Shown: positions 1 through 7,872, counted from the stretch's first letter. The stretch is 15,020 nucleotides of DNA from an uncultured Limosilactobacillus sp. (GCA_944326735.1 CALVFC010000023.1:1-15020), one strand, 5' to 3'. A program made the numbers and translations. The notes: generated from the sequence alone by a model not told the origin.

Positions 1-1106
1 TTAGCCAGCAGTGAGAACAACTTCAGGTGGGAAATCAGTTCCTTACCGGCCTTTTCACCACCAGTTAAACCAAGGGCGAAGATCGAACCAACCCCCTCAG
101 GGAAGTACTTGTCAGCTAATGGCTTGTATGGGCTGCCTGGCAATTCTGGGTAGTTGATCCAGGCGACCTTTGGATGGTCGTTTAAGAACTTAACAATCTT
201 CCGGGTGTTAGCGACGTGTCGTTCAACCCGTAATGATAATGATTCTAGTCCTTGCAGGAGCAGGAAGGAGTTGAACGGACTGATGGTTGCACCGAGGTCA
301 CGCGCAGTTTCTGCCCGTACCTTAGTTGTAAATGCTGCTGGGGCAAGGTCAGCGAAGACTAAGCCATCGTATTGGGCATTTGGTTCGGTAAAGCCAGGGT
401 AACGGCCACTAGCGCGGTAATCGAACTTACCGTTTTCGACGATAACCCCACCCATTGTGGTTCCGTGACCACCGATAAACTTAGTTGCGGAGTGAATTAC
501 CACGTCGGCCCCTAAGTCAAGCGGCTTAACCAGGTAAGGGGTGCCGAAGGTGTTGTCAACGATGAAGAGGATCCCATTGTCATGGGCAATCTTGGCAATC
601 TTTTCAAAGTCAACGAGGTTAATGCCGGGGTTTCCGATACTTTCAACGTATAAGGCTTTCGTATGTTCGTTAATTTCCTTGGCGAAGTTTTCGGGATCAT
701 CAGGATCAACGAACCGGGTCTTAATACCGAGCTTTGGCAGGGTCACGGAGAACAAGTCGTAGGTCCCACCGTAAATGGTGCTGGCGGAGACGATTTCGTC
801 ACCTTGTTGGGCAATGTTAAGAATGGCCGCGGTAATGGCCGCTGAACCAGTGGCTAAGGTAATTCCAGCTGTCCCGTGTTCTAAAGCGGCCACCCGCTTG
901 TCAACGACTTCCGTAGTTGGGTTTGTCAGTCGGGTGTAAATATTGCCGGGTTCCTTAAGACTGAAACGATCTGCTGCTTGCTTAGCGTCCTTAAAGACGT
1001 AGGAAGTGGTTTGGTAAATCGGTACGGCACGTGCACCAGTTTCGTCAACGTGTTGACCAGCGTGAACTTGTAATGTTTCAAAATGGTATTGTGGTTGTTT
1101 ACTCAT
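1..1106 (-). CDS. metY: O-acetylhomoserine sulfhydrylase (C-terminus outside window)
   Basis: PLP enzyme of the Cys/Met metabolism family that makes homocysteine from O-acetylhomoserine and sulfide in the cytoplasm. I translated the minus strand from ATG at 1106-1104; the frame stays open for 368 codons to the window edge. The family is about 425-430 residues, so roughly 60 C-terminal residues are missing. Visible landmarks are TLQVHAG near residue 11, [21 protein letters not shown] (about 56-76), the cofactor-contacting VDNTF (Asp184) and the Schiff-base lysine in SATKF (Lys209). The N-terminus [10 protein letters not shown] is typical of MetY rather than cystathionine gamma-synthase. Only 2 nt separate the metA stop from this start, and the weak SD (AAAGTAGGT) lies inside the metA end, so the two are probably translationally coupled and share the T-box leader. 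The close tie to metA supports a sulfhydrylase rather than a lyase role. Confidence 0.93.
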   Translation of the reverse strand, partial: MSKQPQYHFETLQVHAGQHVDETGARAVPIYQTTSYVFKDAKQAADRFSLKEPGNIYTRLTNPTTEVVDKRVAALEHGTAGITLATGSAAITAAILNIAQQGDEIVSASTIYGGTYDLFSVTLPKLGIKTRFVDPDDPENFAKEINEHTKALYVESIGNPGINLVDFEKIAKIAHDNGILFIVDNTFGTPYLVKPLDLGADVVIHSATKFIGGHGTTMGGVIVENGKFDYRASGRYPGFTEPNAQYDGLVFADLAPAAFTTKVRAETARDLGATISPFNSFLLLQGLESLSLRVERHVANTRKIVKFLNDHPKVAWINYPELPGSPYKPLADKYFPEGVGSIFALGLTGGEKAGKELISHLKLFSLLA

Positions 1107-1108
1107 AA

Positions 1109-1966
1109 TTAATTACCTACTTTCTGAAGTGCAAAGGCGTGAAGCCAGTTTTGATAAATGATGTTACTAGAGGTTTTCCAGGAGAAATTGATTTCTCCAT
1201 TGTGGTTAAAGTAATGGAGCGGTTGCCGAATCGGGAGCCGCTTCTTGCGGTCACGGTAGTATTCACTAGCGAGGGTATCGACTTCGTATTCCGGATGACC
1301 CGTGATGTAAGTGCGATGGTGTTGATTGGACTGCAGGATCAGTGGACCAATTCGTTTGTTGCTGGCCACGATTTGGAGGTCACCAGGTAATCGTTGGGGG
1401 TCGATATCACTGTTGGTGTGCCGTGATTGAGGCATCTTGAGCAGGCCTCCCGCGCCGAAGTCGTTGGCTAATTCAGGAGCGAGTTGGTCGGCTTGGTAAA
1501 TGCCGAAGATCTTATGGTTAACGGGATGCTTGGTAATTGCAAAATCATGATATAGGCCTGCCTGAGCGGCCCAACACTCTAATAGTGTTTGATGAGCATG
1601 ACGCTCGGCCCAGTCACAGATGGTTTGAAATTCTTCCCAATAGTCCACTTGCTGGAATGGCAGTTGTTCGACCGGGGCGCCGGTGATAATCACGCCGTCG
1701 AATGTCCGTCCCTCAATCTCAACGAGTGATTGGTAAACCCGTGAAATTACTGAGAAAGGAGTTCCTTTGAAGTGGTGGGTTGCGGGATAGACAAAGGTGA
1801 TCTCAACATCGTGATCCAATTGATTGAATTGGGTTAAGAATTGTCGTTCCGTGGCTTCTTTGGTAGGCATTAAGTTAACCACCACGATTGATAGGGGATT
1901 CAACTGAAAGTGGTTATGCCACTCGCCATTTTTTAATAAAAAGCCATTTGCTGCATTTGCTGTCAT
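1109..1966 (-). CDS. metA: homoserine O-acyltransferase, predicted O-acetyltransferase
   Basis: MetA activates homoserine by acylating its hydroxyl group, the committed step of methionine synthesis. The 285-residue protein has the MetA fold signatures: [14 protein letters not shown] (31-44), [15 protein letters not shown] (96-110), the nucleophile Cys131 in CWAAQAGLY, and the catalytic His224 and Glu226 in TGHPEYE. In this family the residue after GAPV/GAPL sets the acyl donor: Glu (B. cereus-type, acetyl-CoA) against Gly (E. coli-type, succinyl-CoA). Glu100 here predicts acetyl-CoA, which fits the adjacent MetY that uses O-acetylhomoserine. The start ATG (1966-1964) is preceded by AAGGAG (1980-1975) at good spacing. 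The N-terminus is about 11 residues shorter than E. coli MetA, with catalytic numbering shifted by exactly that amount. It is first in the metA-metY unit and is controlled by the T-box leader upstream. Confidence 0.94.
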   Translation of the reverse strand: MTANAANGFLLKNGEWHNHFQLNPLSIVVVNLMPTKEATERQFLTQFNQLDHDVEITFVYPATHHFKGTPFSVISRVYQSLVEIEGRTFDGVIITGAPVEQLPFQQVDYWEEFQTICDWAERHAHQTLLECWAAQAGLYHDFAITKHPVNHKIFGIYQADQLAPELANDFGAGGLLKMPQSRHTNSDIDPQRLPGDLQIVASNKRIGPLILQSNQHHRTYITGHPEYEVDTLASEYYRDRKKRLPIRQPLHYFNHNGEINFSWKTSSNIIYQNWLHAFALQKVGN

Positions 1967-1985
1967 TTCTAAAACTCCTTTCTGG

Positions 1986-2040
1986 GTAAAATAAAAAGCT
2001 TCCGTCCAGACCGATTACTCGATCTAGGGACGAAAGCTTT
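1986..2040 (-). terminator. Intrinsic terminator of the T-box leader
   Basis: On the minus strand AAAGCTTTCGTCC (2040-2028) pairs with GGACGGAAGCTTT (2007-1995) with a single U-G wobble. The stem extends inward through AGATCG/CGGTCT, also with a wobble, and is followed by TTTTATTTTA. The 5' flank touches the conserved T-box sequence, the expected layout for mutually exclusive antiterminator and terminator. Confidence 0.92.
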
Positions 2041-2275
2041 CGTGGTGCCACCCTTAATTTATTGCTAATTCACAATAGCAACCTCAATAGGTACTCCAAC
2101 TAATTGGAAATACCCGGCAAGATAACGGTTGCTACCGGTCTGCCCGGCCATTGCGACCAGGCAAACTAACTCAGAGCTCATCTTCATGCTCTTCAATGCA
2201 CTTCGTTCCACCACCTGAAGCTCTCTTGCTGGATTGTTGAGCACTACTCTTCTCTTCAAAGTCTAATCATTTTCT
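1986..2275 (-). promoter_or_regulatory. T-box riboswitch leader of metA-metY
   Basis: Read on the minus strand, this leader has the conserved T-box AAGGGTGGCACCACG (2055-2041) just before an intrinsic terminator. Upstream are Stem I elements: AGAAGAGTAGTGCTC (loop-E AGTA strand), AGAGAGC (AG bulge) and GGTGGTGGAACG (apical loop region). GTGCTC can pair with GAGCAT, and the following GAA would be the other loop-E strand. The specifier strand is therefore GAA-GAT-GAG (2185-2177), offering GAT (Asp) in direct register or ATG (Met) shifted by one. Gene context argues for Met. Uncharged tRNA should pair with both specifier and TGGC bulge and favour the antiterminator over the terminator. The 5' end is not fixed because I found no convincing promoter. 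This leader fills most of the gap between metA and purC. Confidence 0.92.
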
Positions 2276-2348
2276 AATTGCTTTATAGCTTACTCCTCAT
2301 TTCTGAAATGTCAACTACCTTTTTAAAAATTATTTGAAAAGCACCACG

Positions 2349-2361
2349 GATAACGAACTTA
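2349..2361 (+). promoter_or_regulatory. PurBox-like site 1 (distal)
   Basis: GATAACGAACTTA keeps the CGAAC core of the PurR PurBox (AWWWCCGAACWWT) with flanking A/T bases. It mismatches at positions 1, 5 and 13, so alone it is weak; the support is two better sites nearby sharing the same ACGAAC variant. Its centre is about 128 bases upstream of the predicted purC transcription start. Confidence 0.4.
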
Positions 2362-2399
2362 TTTGCTGCGTTCAGGCGGATTTACAGTTATTTCTATTA

Positions 2400-2412
2400 A
2401 AACACGAACTAT
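2400..2412 (+). promoter_or_regulatory. PurBox-like site 2, upstream of the pur promoter
   Basis: AAACACGAACTAT matches the PurBox AWWWCCGAACWWT at 11 of 13 positions. Its central G (2406) falls at about -77 from the predicted start near 2483. In Lactococcus lactis the PurR homologue activates transcription from a PurBox at about -76, so the placement fits an activator site better than a repressor site over the promoter. Confidence 0.6.
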
Positions 2413-2447
2413 ATTGTAAAATTTAAAAATAAAGTTTGCAAATCGTG

Positions 2448-2476
2448 TTGACAACATATAAGCCCCAGCGTATATT
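2448..2476 (+). promoter_or_regulatory. Sigma-A promoter of the pur operon
   Basis: Consensus -35 TTGACA (2448-2453), a 17-base spacer and -10 TATATT (2471-2476) predict a start near 2482-2484 and a leader of about 70 nt before purC. It is the only strong promoter seen between the T-box leader and purC and sits between PurBox-like sites 2 and 3. Confidence 0.8.
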
Positions 2477-2477
2477 G

Positions 2478-2508
2478 AAACTAGATTTTAGCGAATGAAA
2501 TCTAGTTT
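2478..2508 (+). repeat. Perfect inverted repeat over the pur transcription start
   Basis: AAACTAGATTT (2478-2488) and AAATCTAGTTT (2498-2508) are perfect 11-base arms around a 9-base loop. The predicted start lies inside the left arm, so the transcript would keep only about a 6-bp stem. This suits a DNA operator at least as well as a 5' mRNA hairpin. No T-run follows, so it is not a terminator. Confidence 0.6.
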
Positions 2509-2517
2509 AGTTGTGAT

Positions 2518-2530
2518 AATGTTCGTCTTT
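2518..2530 (-). promoter_or_regulatory. PurBox-like site 3, inverted, in the purC leader
   Basis: On the minus strand this reads AAAGACGAACATT, 11 of 13 to the PurBox and with the same ACGAAC core as sites 1 and 2. It lies about 35-48 bases downstream of the predicted start and opposes site 2. The 105-base gap between the two is much larger than the roughly 16-17 bp of the paired B. subtilis boxes. Confidence 0.5.
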
Positions 2531-2552
2531 TTATGCAGAGGAGATAATTCTA

Positions 2553-3272
2553 ATGGAAAAGTTACTGTACACCGGTAAAGCAAAGCAAATGTGGCAAACG
2601 GATGACCCAAATGTCTTACGGGTGGTCTACATGGACCAAGCAACCGCATTAAATGGTAAGAAGAAGGAACACTTCGCTGGCAAGGGCCAAGCTGCCAACG
2701 CCATTTCGAGCCTAGTTTTCCAGTACCTCATTAAAAATGGGATCCCAACCCACTTTATTGAAAAGTTATCGGCAACCGAAGATTTGGTAAAGAAGTGCCA
2801 AATGTTCCCATTAGAATTTGTCACCCGGAACGTCGTCGCTGGTCACTTTGCAACCCGCTACGGGTTAAAGGAAGGAAAGGTTTTGCCGGAACCCGTTGAA
2901 GAAACCTTCTACAAGAGTGATGAATTAGACGATCCATTTATCAATGAATCCGGAACGATTGCGCTGGGAATTGCCTCTCATGAACAATTGGCAACAATGT
3001 GGCAGTTATGCCGGAAGGTGAACGCATTGTTGAAGCCTTTATTTGAAAAGGCGGGGATGCAACTGGTCGACTTCAAGCTGGAATTTGGTCGGCTGGAAGA
3101 TGGCAAGATCGTATTAGCCGATGAATTTTCACCAGACAACTGCCGTCTCTGGGATTTACAAACTGACCAACACCTGGACAAGGATGTTTACCGGCGTAAG
3201 TTAGCTGACCTGACGACAACATATGATGAAGTCTTAGCCCGTTTGGAAAAGGTCGTTAAGGAGGACAAGTAA
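2553..3272 (+). CDS. purC: Phosphoribosylaminoimidazole-succinocarboxamide synthase
   Basis: SAICAR synthetase joins CAIR and aspartate using ATP, a middle step of de novo IMP synthesis. The 239 residues match the usual bacterial length of about 235-245. Recognisable blocks are LYTGKAKQMW (5-14), where the family has the KGKxK nucleotide-binding segment, FVTRNVVAGHFATRYG in the middle, LVDFKLEFG and the C-terminal DEFSPDNCRLWD. The ATG is preceded by AGAGGAGA (2537-2544). It is the first gene of the operon behind the PurR-type promoter. purE, purK and purB, which often precede purC in related bacteria, are absent here. Its stop directly abuts the purS start, and the AAGGAGG for purS lies inside its own end. 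Confidence 0.97.
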   Translation: MEKLLYTGKAKQMWQTDDPNVLRVVYMDQATALNGKKKEHFAGKGQAANAISSLVFQYLIKNGIPTHFIEKLSATEDLVKKCQMFPLEFVTRNVVAGHFATRYGLKEGKVLPEPVEETFYKSDELDDPFINESGTIALGIASHEQLATMWQLCRKVNALLKPLFEKAGMQLVDFKLEFGRLEDGKIVLADEFSPDNCRLWDLQTDQHLDKDVYRRKLADLTTTYDEVLARLEKVVKEDK

Positions 3273-3524
3273 ATGACAACCGTTCGTATTTTCGTAACCT
3301 ACAAGCCATCAGTATTTGATCCCCAGGGAGCAACGATTAAGGATGCCCTCCATACCCTCGGTCATAATGATGTTACCGATGTTCAGGTTGGCAAGTTCTT
3401 TGACGTCACCATCGACGAACAAGAAAAGTCCGTTGAAGAGGCCGTTAAGCAGATGGCGGACCAATTATTAGTTAATTTCAACATGGAAACATATAGTTAC
3501 CAAGTATTGGAGGAAGCTAAATGA
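3273..3524 (+). CDS. purS: Phosphoribosylformylglycinamidine synthase subunit PurS
   Basis: Small scaffold subunit that holds PurQ and PurL together in the FGAM synthase of Gram-positive bacteria. The 83 residues are the normal size. The sequence has the PurS pattern: an N-terminal beta strand ([20 protein letters not shown]), a helix ending DALHTLGH, then VQVGKFFDV and the C-terminal [14 protein letters not shown]. The ATG follows the purC stop with no gap. The gene ends in an ATGA overlap with purQ, so equimolar coupled translation of subunits is expected. The position between purC and purQ is the standard one. Confidence 0.96.
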   Translation: MTTVRIFVTYKPSVFDPQGATIKDALHTLGHNDVTDVQVGKFFDVTIDEQEKSVEEAVKQMADQLLVNFNMETYSYQVLEEAK

Positions 3525-4201
3525 AAATCGCGGTTATCGTTTTTCCCGGTTCTAACTGTGATGTTGACCTCTATGAAGCTCTCCGGACAGTTTGCAACGC
3601 GGATGTGGAATATGTTTCCCACCACGAAAGTAGTCTCGATGGCTTTGACGCGGTGATGTTACCAGGAGGATTTTCTTACGGTGACTACCTGCGCCCCGGT
3701 GCAATTGCCCGCTTTACGAATATCATGCCGGCAGTCGTCAAAATGGCCAATGAAGGTAAGCCTGTATTTGGCACTTGCAATGGCTTCCAGATTTTAACCG
3801 AAGTTGGCTTGCTGCCTGGCGCGCTGAAGCAAAATAACCAGCAACGGTTTGTCTGCAAGACCGTGCCATTAGAAGTCGTCAACAACCAGACCATGTTCAC
3901 CAGTCAGTACCAAGCCCACGAGCGGATTCAGTTGCCAATCGCCCATGCTGATGGGTCATACTTTGCTGATCAACAGACGCTCGATGAACTGGAAGCCCAC
4001 CACCAAGTTGTCTTCCGCTATGCCGAAGAGAACCCCAACGGTAGTCTGCGTAACATTGCGGGCATTGTAAACCGCCAGGGGAATGTCTTAGGAATGATGC
4101 CCCACCCAGAACGAGCGGTTGAAGCAATCTTGGGGAGCACCGATGGGTTAAGACTATTCAAATCGTTATTGGAACATGGTCGCATTACTGTGGAGGGTTA
4201 A
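3521..4201 (+). CDS. purQ: Phosphoribosylformylglycinamidine synthase subunit PurQ (glutaminase)
   Basis: Class I glutamine amidotransferase that releases ammonia from glutamine and channels it to PurL. At 226 residues it is standard length. The triad is visible: Cys86 in GTCNGFQIL, and His195 and Glu197 in MMPHPERAV. The oxyanion region [14 protein letters not shown] lies at 47-60. It overlaps purS by 4 nt (ATGA), with AGGAGG-like bases in the purS end, and leaves only 3 nt before purL. It acts in the cytoplasm as part of the PurSQL complex converting FGAR to FGAM. Confidence 0.97.
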   Translation: MKIAVIVFPGSNCDVDLYEALRTVCNADVEYVSHHESSLDGFDAVMLPGGFSYGDYLRPGAIARFTNIMPAVVKMANEGKPVFGTCNGFQILTEVGLLPGALKQNNQQRFVCKTVPLEVVNNQTMFTSQYQAHERIQLPIAHADGSYFADQQTLDELEAHHQVVFRYAEENPNGSLRNIAGIVNRQGNVLGMMPHPERAVEAILGSTDGLRLFKSLLEHGRITVEG

Positions 4202-4204
4202 AGA

Positions 4205-6433
4205 ATGAAACAGGCAATGACACCGGAAGAAATTAAAGCAAAGAAGCCCTACCTGGATTGGAGCTTAAGCGAGGTTGAATACGACTACATTAGTAAGAAG
4301 CTATTGGGACGGTTGCCTAACTATACCGAAACCGGCTTATTCGCTGCCATGTGGAGTGAACACTGCTCTTACAAGAAGTCCAAGCCAGTGCTCCGGCTTT
4401 TTCCCAACAAGAATGCCCGGGTTCTACAAGGACCAGGTGAAGGTGCTGGGGTAGTGGATATTGATGACGGTCAAGTGGTCGTTTTTAAGGCGGAAAGTCA
4501 TAACCACCCCACCACGGTGGAACCATACCAAGGTGCGGCAACCGGAATTGGCGGGATCCTGCGGGACATTTTCAGTATGGGTGCCCGCCCCATTGCTTCG
4601 CTCGATTCCCTTCACTTTGGTGAACTCAGCGACCCGCAAATGCGGATGAAAGTTGACGGCACGGTGCGTGGTATTGGTGACTACGGCAACTGTATGGGTA
4701 TTCCAACGGTGGCTGGTGAAACCACCTTTGACCCGTGCTACCAAGGCAACATTCTGTGTAACGCGATGAGCGTCGGCTTGATGGACCAACGCGACCTCCA
4801 GCGGGGGACCGCTAATGGGGTCGGTAACGCGGTGATGTACGTTGGGGCCAAAACCGGCCGTGACGGTATCCACGGGGCTACCTTTGCATCAGCCGACTTC
4901 AGTGATGAACACGCCACCCAGCGGTCCGCTGTGCAAGTCGGCGACCCCTTCATGGAAAAGCTTCTGCTGGAAGCATGCTTGAAACTGATCCGCCAACACC
5001 CGGACTGGTTAGTTGGTATTCAGGACATGGGAGCGGCCGGCATTGTTTCTTCCAGCGCGGAAATGGCTTCCGAAGGGAAGAGCGGAATGGAACTCAACCT
5101 TGACCTGGTTCCACAACGCGAACCTAACATGTCAGCTTATGAAATCATGCTGAGTGAATCCCAAGAACGGATGCTCTTGTGTGTTAAGAAGGGTCACGAA
5201 AAAGACGTTCAAAAGATTTTCGACTTTTACGACTTGGATGCCGTCACCATTGGCCGGATTACGGAAGGCCATGACTATGTTCTCCACCACGATGGTCAAG
5301 AGGTTTGTCATATTCCGGTTTCCAGCTTGACTGATGACGTTTTGGAGGAAGAAAGTCGGGAAAGCAAGCCAGCGCGGATTACCGCAGCTGAGCACGCTCC
5401 GCAATGGCAGCCACAGATTACCGATCCAGCCGCAACACTGCGGGCATTGCTCCAACAATCGACAGTGGCCGATAAGAGCACTTTCTTCCAGCAATATGAT
5501 TCGCAAGTGCGGACGAGCACAGTTGTGGGTCCCGGCTCTGACGCCGGAGTAGTCCGAGTCCGGGGAACTAAGAAGGGTCTGGCCATGACAACTGATGGGA
5601 ACGGTCGTTTCGTTTACCTTAATCCAGAAGTTGGCGGTCAGATGGCCCTAGTTGAGGCGGTTACCAATATGGTTGCCTCAGGCGCAGAACCCCTGGCCAT
5701 TACCGACTGCCTGAACTATGGTGACCCGAATGATCCAGAAATATTCTGGGAACTGCACCAGTCTGTGCAAGGAATGGCCGATGCTTGTCGCATCTTTGAT
5801 ACACCAGTCATTTCTGGGAACGTTTCCTTGTACAACGAAAATAATGGCAAGGCAATTCACCCAACGCCAATGGTCGGAATGGTTGGCCTGATCAAGGATC
5901 TTGACTACGTTGTTCCATCATTTGCCCAACATGCTGGCGATTTGGTCTACCTGGTTGGTCAGACCGGGGATGACTACGCTGGCTCCGAACTGCAAAAGAT
6001 GATGCAGGGGGACATTTCTGGAACGGTGCCACTGCTGGACTTAGATAATATTCACCATTACCTGCAACAATTACTGGCCCAGATGCAAATTGGCAATGTT
6101 GCTTCGGCCCACGACCTGAGTGAAGGGGGCCTAGGAGTGGCATTGTCAGAAACCCTCTTCAAGACCGACCTGGGGATGAACCTAGATCTACGTTCGCTTA
6201 GTGCTGCGCAGTTATTTGCTGAAAGTGCCGGCCGCCTGGTAGTTACTGTTCCGGTCGAGGATAAAGAAGCTTTTGAAAAGGCCTTGGGGAATGACGCCCA
6301 ATTAGTCGGGACCGTCACTAACACCCACTGGTTGGAATTGCACTTGCAAGACGCCGAATTGAATCAAAATGTAACGGAATTACAACACTTATGGGAGGAG
6401 GCAATCCCGTGCCAGCTGAAATCAAAGGATTAA
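4205..6433 (+). CDS. purL: Phosphoribosylformylglycinamidine synthase subunit PurL (small type)
   Basis: Synthase subunit that uses ATP and PurQ-derived ammonia to convert FGAR to FGAM. The 742 residues fit the small PurL class that needs separate PurS and PurQ, not the roughly 1300-residue fused enzyme. Visible motifs are MWSEHCSYKKSK (49-60, with His53), GEGAGVVDIDDG and FKAESHNHPTTVEPYQGAATG (His99 and His101), then the second AIRS-like half with SDAGVVRV, GGQMALVEAVTNMVASGAEPL and AHDLSEGGLGVALSE. An SD-like TGGAGGG lies just before the 3-nt gap after purQ. The last 25 nt overlap purF, and its codons there carry the purF ribosome site. Confidence 0.97.
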   Translation: MKQAMTPEEIKAKKPYLDWSLSEVEYDYISKKLLGRLPNYTETGLFAAMWSEHCSYKKSKPVLRLFPNKNARVLQGPGEGAGVVDIDDGQVVVFKAESHNHPTTVEPYQGAATGIGGILRDIFSMGARPIASLDSLHFGELSDPQMRMKVDGTVRGIGDYGNCMGIPTVAGETTFDPCYQGNILCNAMSVGLMDQRDLQRGTANGVGNAVMYVGAKTGRDGIHGATFASADFSDEHATQRSAVQVGDPFMEKLLLEACLKLIRQHPDWLVGIQDMGAAGIVSSSAEMASEGKSGMELNLDLVPQREPNMSAYEIMLSESQERMLLCVKKGHEKDVQKIFDFYDLDAVTIGRITEGHDYVLHHDGQEVCHIPVSSLTDDVLEEESRESKPARITAAEHAPQWQPQITDPAATLRALLQQSTVADKSTFFQQYDSQVRTSTVVGPGSDAGVVRVRGTKKGLAMTTDGNGRFVYLNPEVGGQMALVEAVTNMVASGAEPLAITDCLNYGDPNDPEIFWELHQSVQGMADACRIFDTPVISGNVSLYNENNGKAIHPTPMVGMVGLIKDLDYVVPSFAQHAGDLVYLVGQTGDDYAGSELQKMMQGDISGTVPLLDLDNIHHYLQQLLAQMQIGNVASAHDLSEGGLGVALSETLFKTDLGMNLDLRSLSAAQLFAESAGRLVVTVPVEDKEAFEKALGNDAQLVGTVTNTHWLELHLQDAELNQNVTELQHLWEEAIPCQLKSKD

Positions 6434-7872
6434 ATGAGGAATGTGGTGTCTTTGGCGTCTTTGGTGCCGATGATGCGAGCCAGCTAGTTTACTATGGCCT
6501 CCACACTCTCCAACACCGTGGCCAAGAAGGTGCCGGGATCGTTTCTACAGATGGGGACGAGCTGTATCAGCACCGTGATCGCGGGTTGCTTGCCCAGGTG
6601 TTTAAGGATCCGGCCGAACTCAAACGGTTAGTTGGCCGGGCAGCGATTGGTCATGTCCGTTACGGCACCAGTGGTCATAATTCGATTGCCAATGTGCAGC
6701 CATTCTTGTTTCGGTTCCACGATGGGGATGTGGCCCTGGCCCACAACGGAAACTTGACGAACGCGCAAACCTTGCGTCGCCAGCTAGAAGACCAGGGAGC
6801 AGTTTTCCAATCGGACTCTGATACCGAGATCTTGATTCACCTGGTTCGGCAACACATTAAAGAAGGCTTTATCCCGGCTTTAAAGTGGAGTCTGAACCAA
6901 GTGCACGGCGGCTTTGCGTACCTGCTTTTACAAAAAGATCGGCTGATTGCGGCCCTCGACCCTAACGGCATTCGCCCGCTGTGTATCGGCCAATTAGCCA
7001 ATGGTTCTTACGTCGTGGCTTCGGAAACCTGCGCTTTGGATATTGTCAATGCCACGTTCGTGCGGGATGTCCAACCGGGCGAACTGATCATTATTGACCG
7101 TGACGGCCTTCACATCGACCACTACACCACGGATACCCAGCTGGCAATCTGCTCAATGGAGTACATCTATTTTGCCCGGCCCGATTCCATCATTCATGGG
7201 GTTACGGTCCACAACGCTCGTAAGCAAATGGGGCGTCTGTTGGCCCGCGAGCACCCCGTCGATGCCGATATGGTTATTGGGGTTCCCAACTCATCCTTGT
7301 CCGCCGCTTCTGGTTATGCAGAAGAGTCTGGCTTGCCTTACGAAATGTTGCTGATTAAGAGTCAGTATGTTGCCCGGACATTTATCCAACCAACCCAGGC
7401 GCTGCGGGAACGCGGCGTTCATTTGAAGCTGTCGGCCGTCCGCGGGGTCGTGGCTGGCAAACGGGTGGCCGTGGTGGATGACTCCATTGTTCGGGGGACG
7501 ACGTCTAAACAAATTGTCCAGATGCTACGGCACGCGGGCGCAAAGGAAGTCCACCTCCTGATTGCATCACCGCCATTCCGTTTCCCATGCTTCTACGGCA
7601 TTGATATTTCCACCCGGTCAGAACTGATGGCCGCCCACTATTCGGTTGACCAGATGTGCCAGTTGATCGGTGCGGACTCGTTAAACTTTCTCAGCGTAAA
7701 TAGTTTAATTAAGGCCATCTCGGTACCTGATGCGGGGGATGCGCCTAATGGTGGATTGACGGTTGCTTACTTCACCGGCGAGTACCCAACACCGCTGTAC
7801 GACTATGAGGCCGGGTACCTAAAGTCCTTGAATGAACAGGAACGGTTAGCACGAAAGGAGCATTTATCATGA
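6409..7872 (+). CDS. purF: Amidophosphoribosyltransferase, GTG start
   Basis: First committed enzyme of purine synthesis: makes 5-phosphoribosylamine from PRPP and glutamine. I chose GTG 6409 rather than the in-frame ATG 6391. GGGAGGAGG (6393-6401) sits 7 nt before the GTG, and the product then starts MPAEIKGLNEE-C, the same 11-residue propeptide length as B. subtilis PurF, exposing Cys12 as the N-terminal nucleophile. Length 487. Other landmarks: LQHRGQEGAGI (34-44), SDSDTE (135-140) and the PRPP loop VVDDSIVRGTTS (355-366). Of the four cysteines that hold the 4Fe-4S cluster in B. subtilis, two remain (Cys248, Cys394) and two are replaced (Gly448 and Thr451 in NGGLTVAYF), so a cluster is unlikely. 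It overlaps purL by 25 nt and purM by 4 nt. Confidence 0.96.
   Translation: MPAEIKGLNEECGVFGVFGADDASQLVYYGLHTLQHRGQEGAGIVSTDGDELYQHRDRGLLAQVFKDPAELKRLVGRAAIGHVRYGTSGHNSIANVQPFLFRFHDGDVALAHNGNLTNAQTLRRQLEDQGAVFQSDSDTEILIHLVRQHIKEGFIPALKWSLNQVHGGFAYLLLQKDRLIAALDPNGIRPLCIGQLANGSYVVASETCALDIVNATFVRDVQPGELIIIDRDGLHIDHYTTDTQLAICSMEYIYFARPDSIIHGVTVHNARKQMGRLLAREHPVDADMVIGVPNSSLSAASGYAEESGLPYEMLLIKSQYVARTFIQPTQALRERGVHLKLSAVRGVVAGKRVAVVDDSIVRGTTSKQIVQMLRHAGAKEVHLLIASPPFRFPCFYGIDISTRSELMAAHYSVDQMCQLIGADSLNFLSVNSLIKAISVPDAGDAPNGGLTVAYFTGEYPTPLYDYEAGYLKSLNEQERLARKEHLS

Noticed and set aside
154..845. Several plus-strand frames of 60-82 codons opposite metY
   Set aside because: They are antisense shadows of a well-supported PLP enzyme gene, with no ribosome sites or recognisable products.
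2065..2259. A 64-codon minus-strand frame upstream of metA, possible leader peptide
   Set aside because: It lies entirely in the T-box leader and its sequence is explained by Stem I and antiterminator elements.
2282..2314. TTGACA (minus, 2314-2309) with TATAAA (2287-2282) as the metA promoter
   Set aside because: The spacer is 21 bases, too long for a normal sigma-A promoter, and no better -10 is seen at 16-18 bases. Left uncalled although a promoter must exist nearby.
2341..2349. GCACCACGG on the plus strand, resembling the end of a T-box sequence
   Set aside because: Only about eight bases match, with no GGTGG before it and no terminator after it; likely chance.
4424..4873. A 149-codon minus-strand frame inside purL
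   Set aside because: It is antisense to conserved PurL catalytic motifs, and its length reflects the codon bias of the sense strand.
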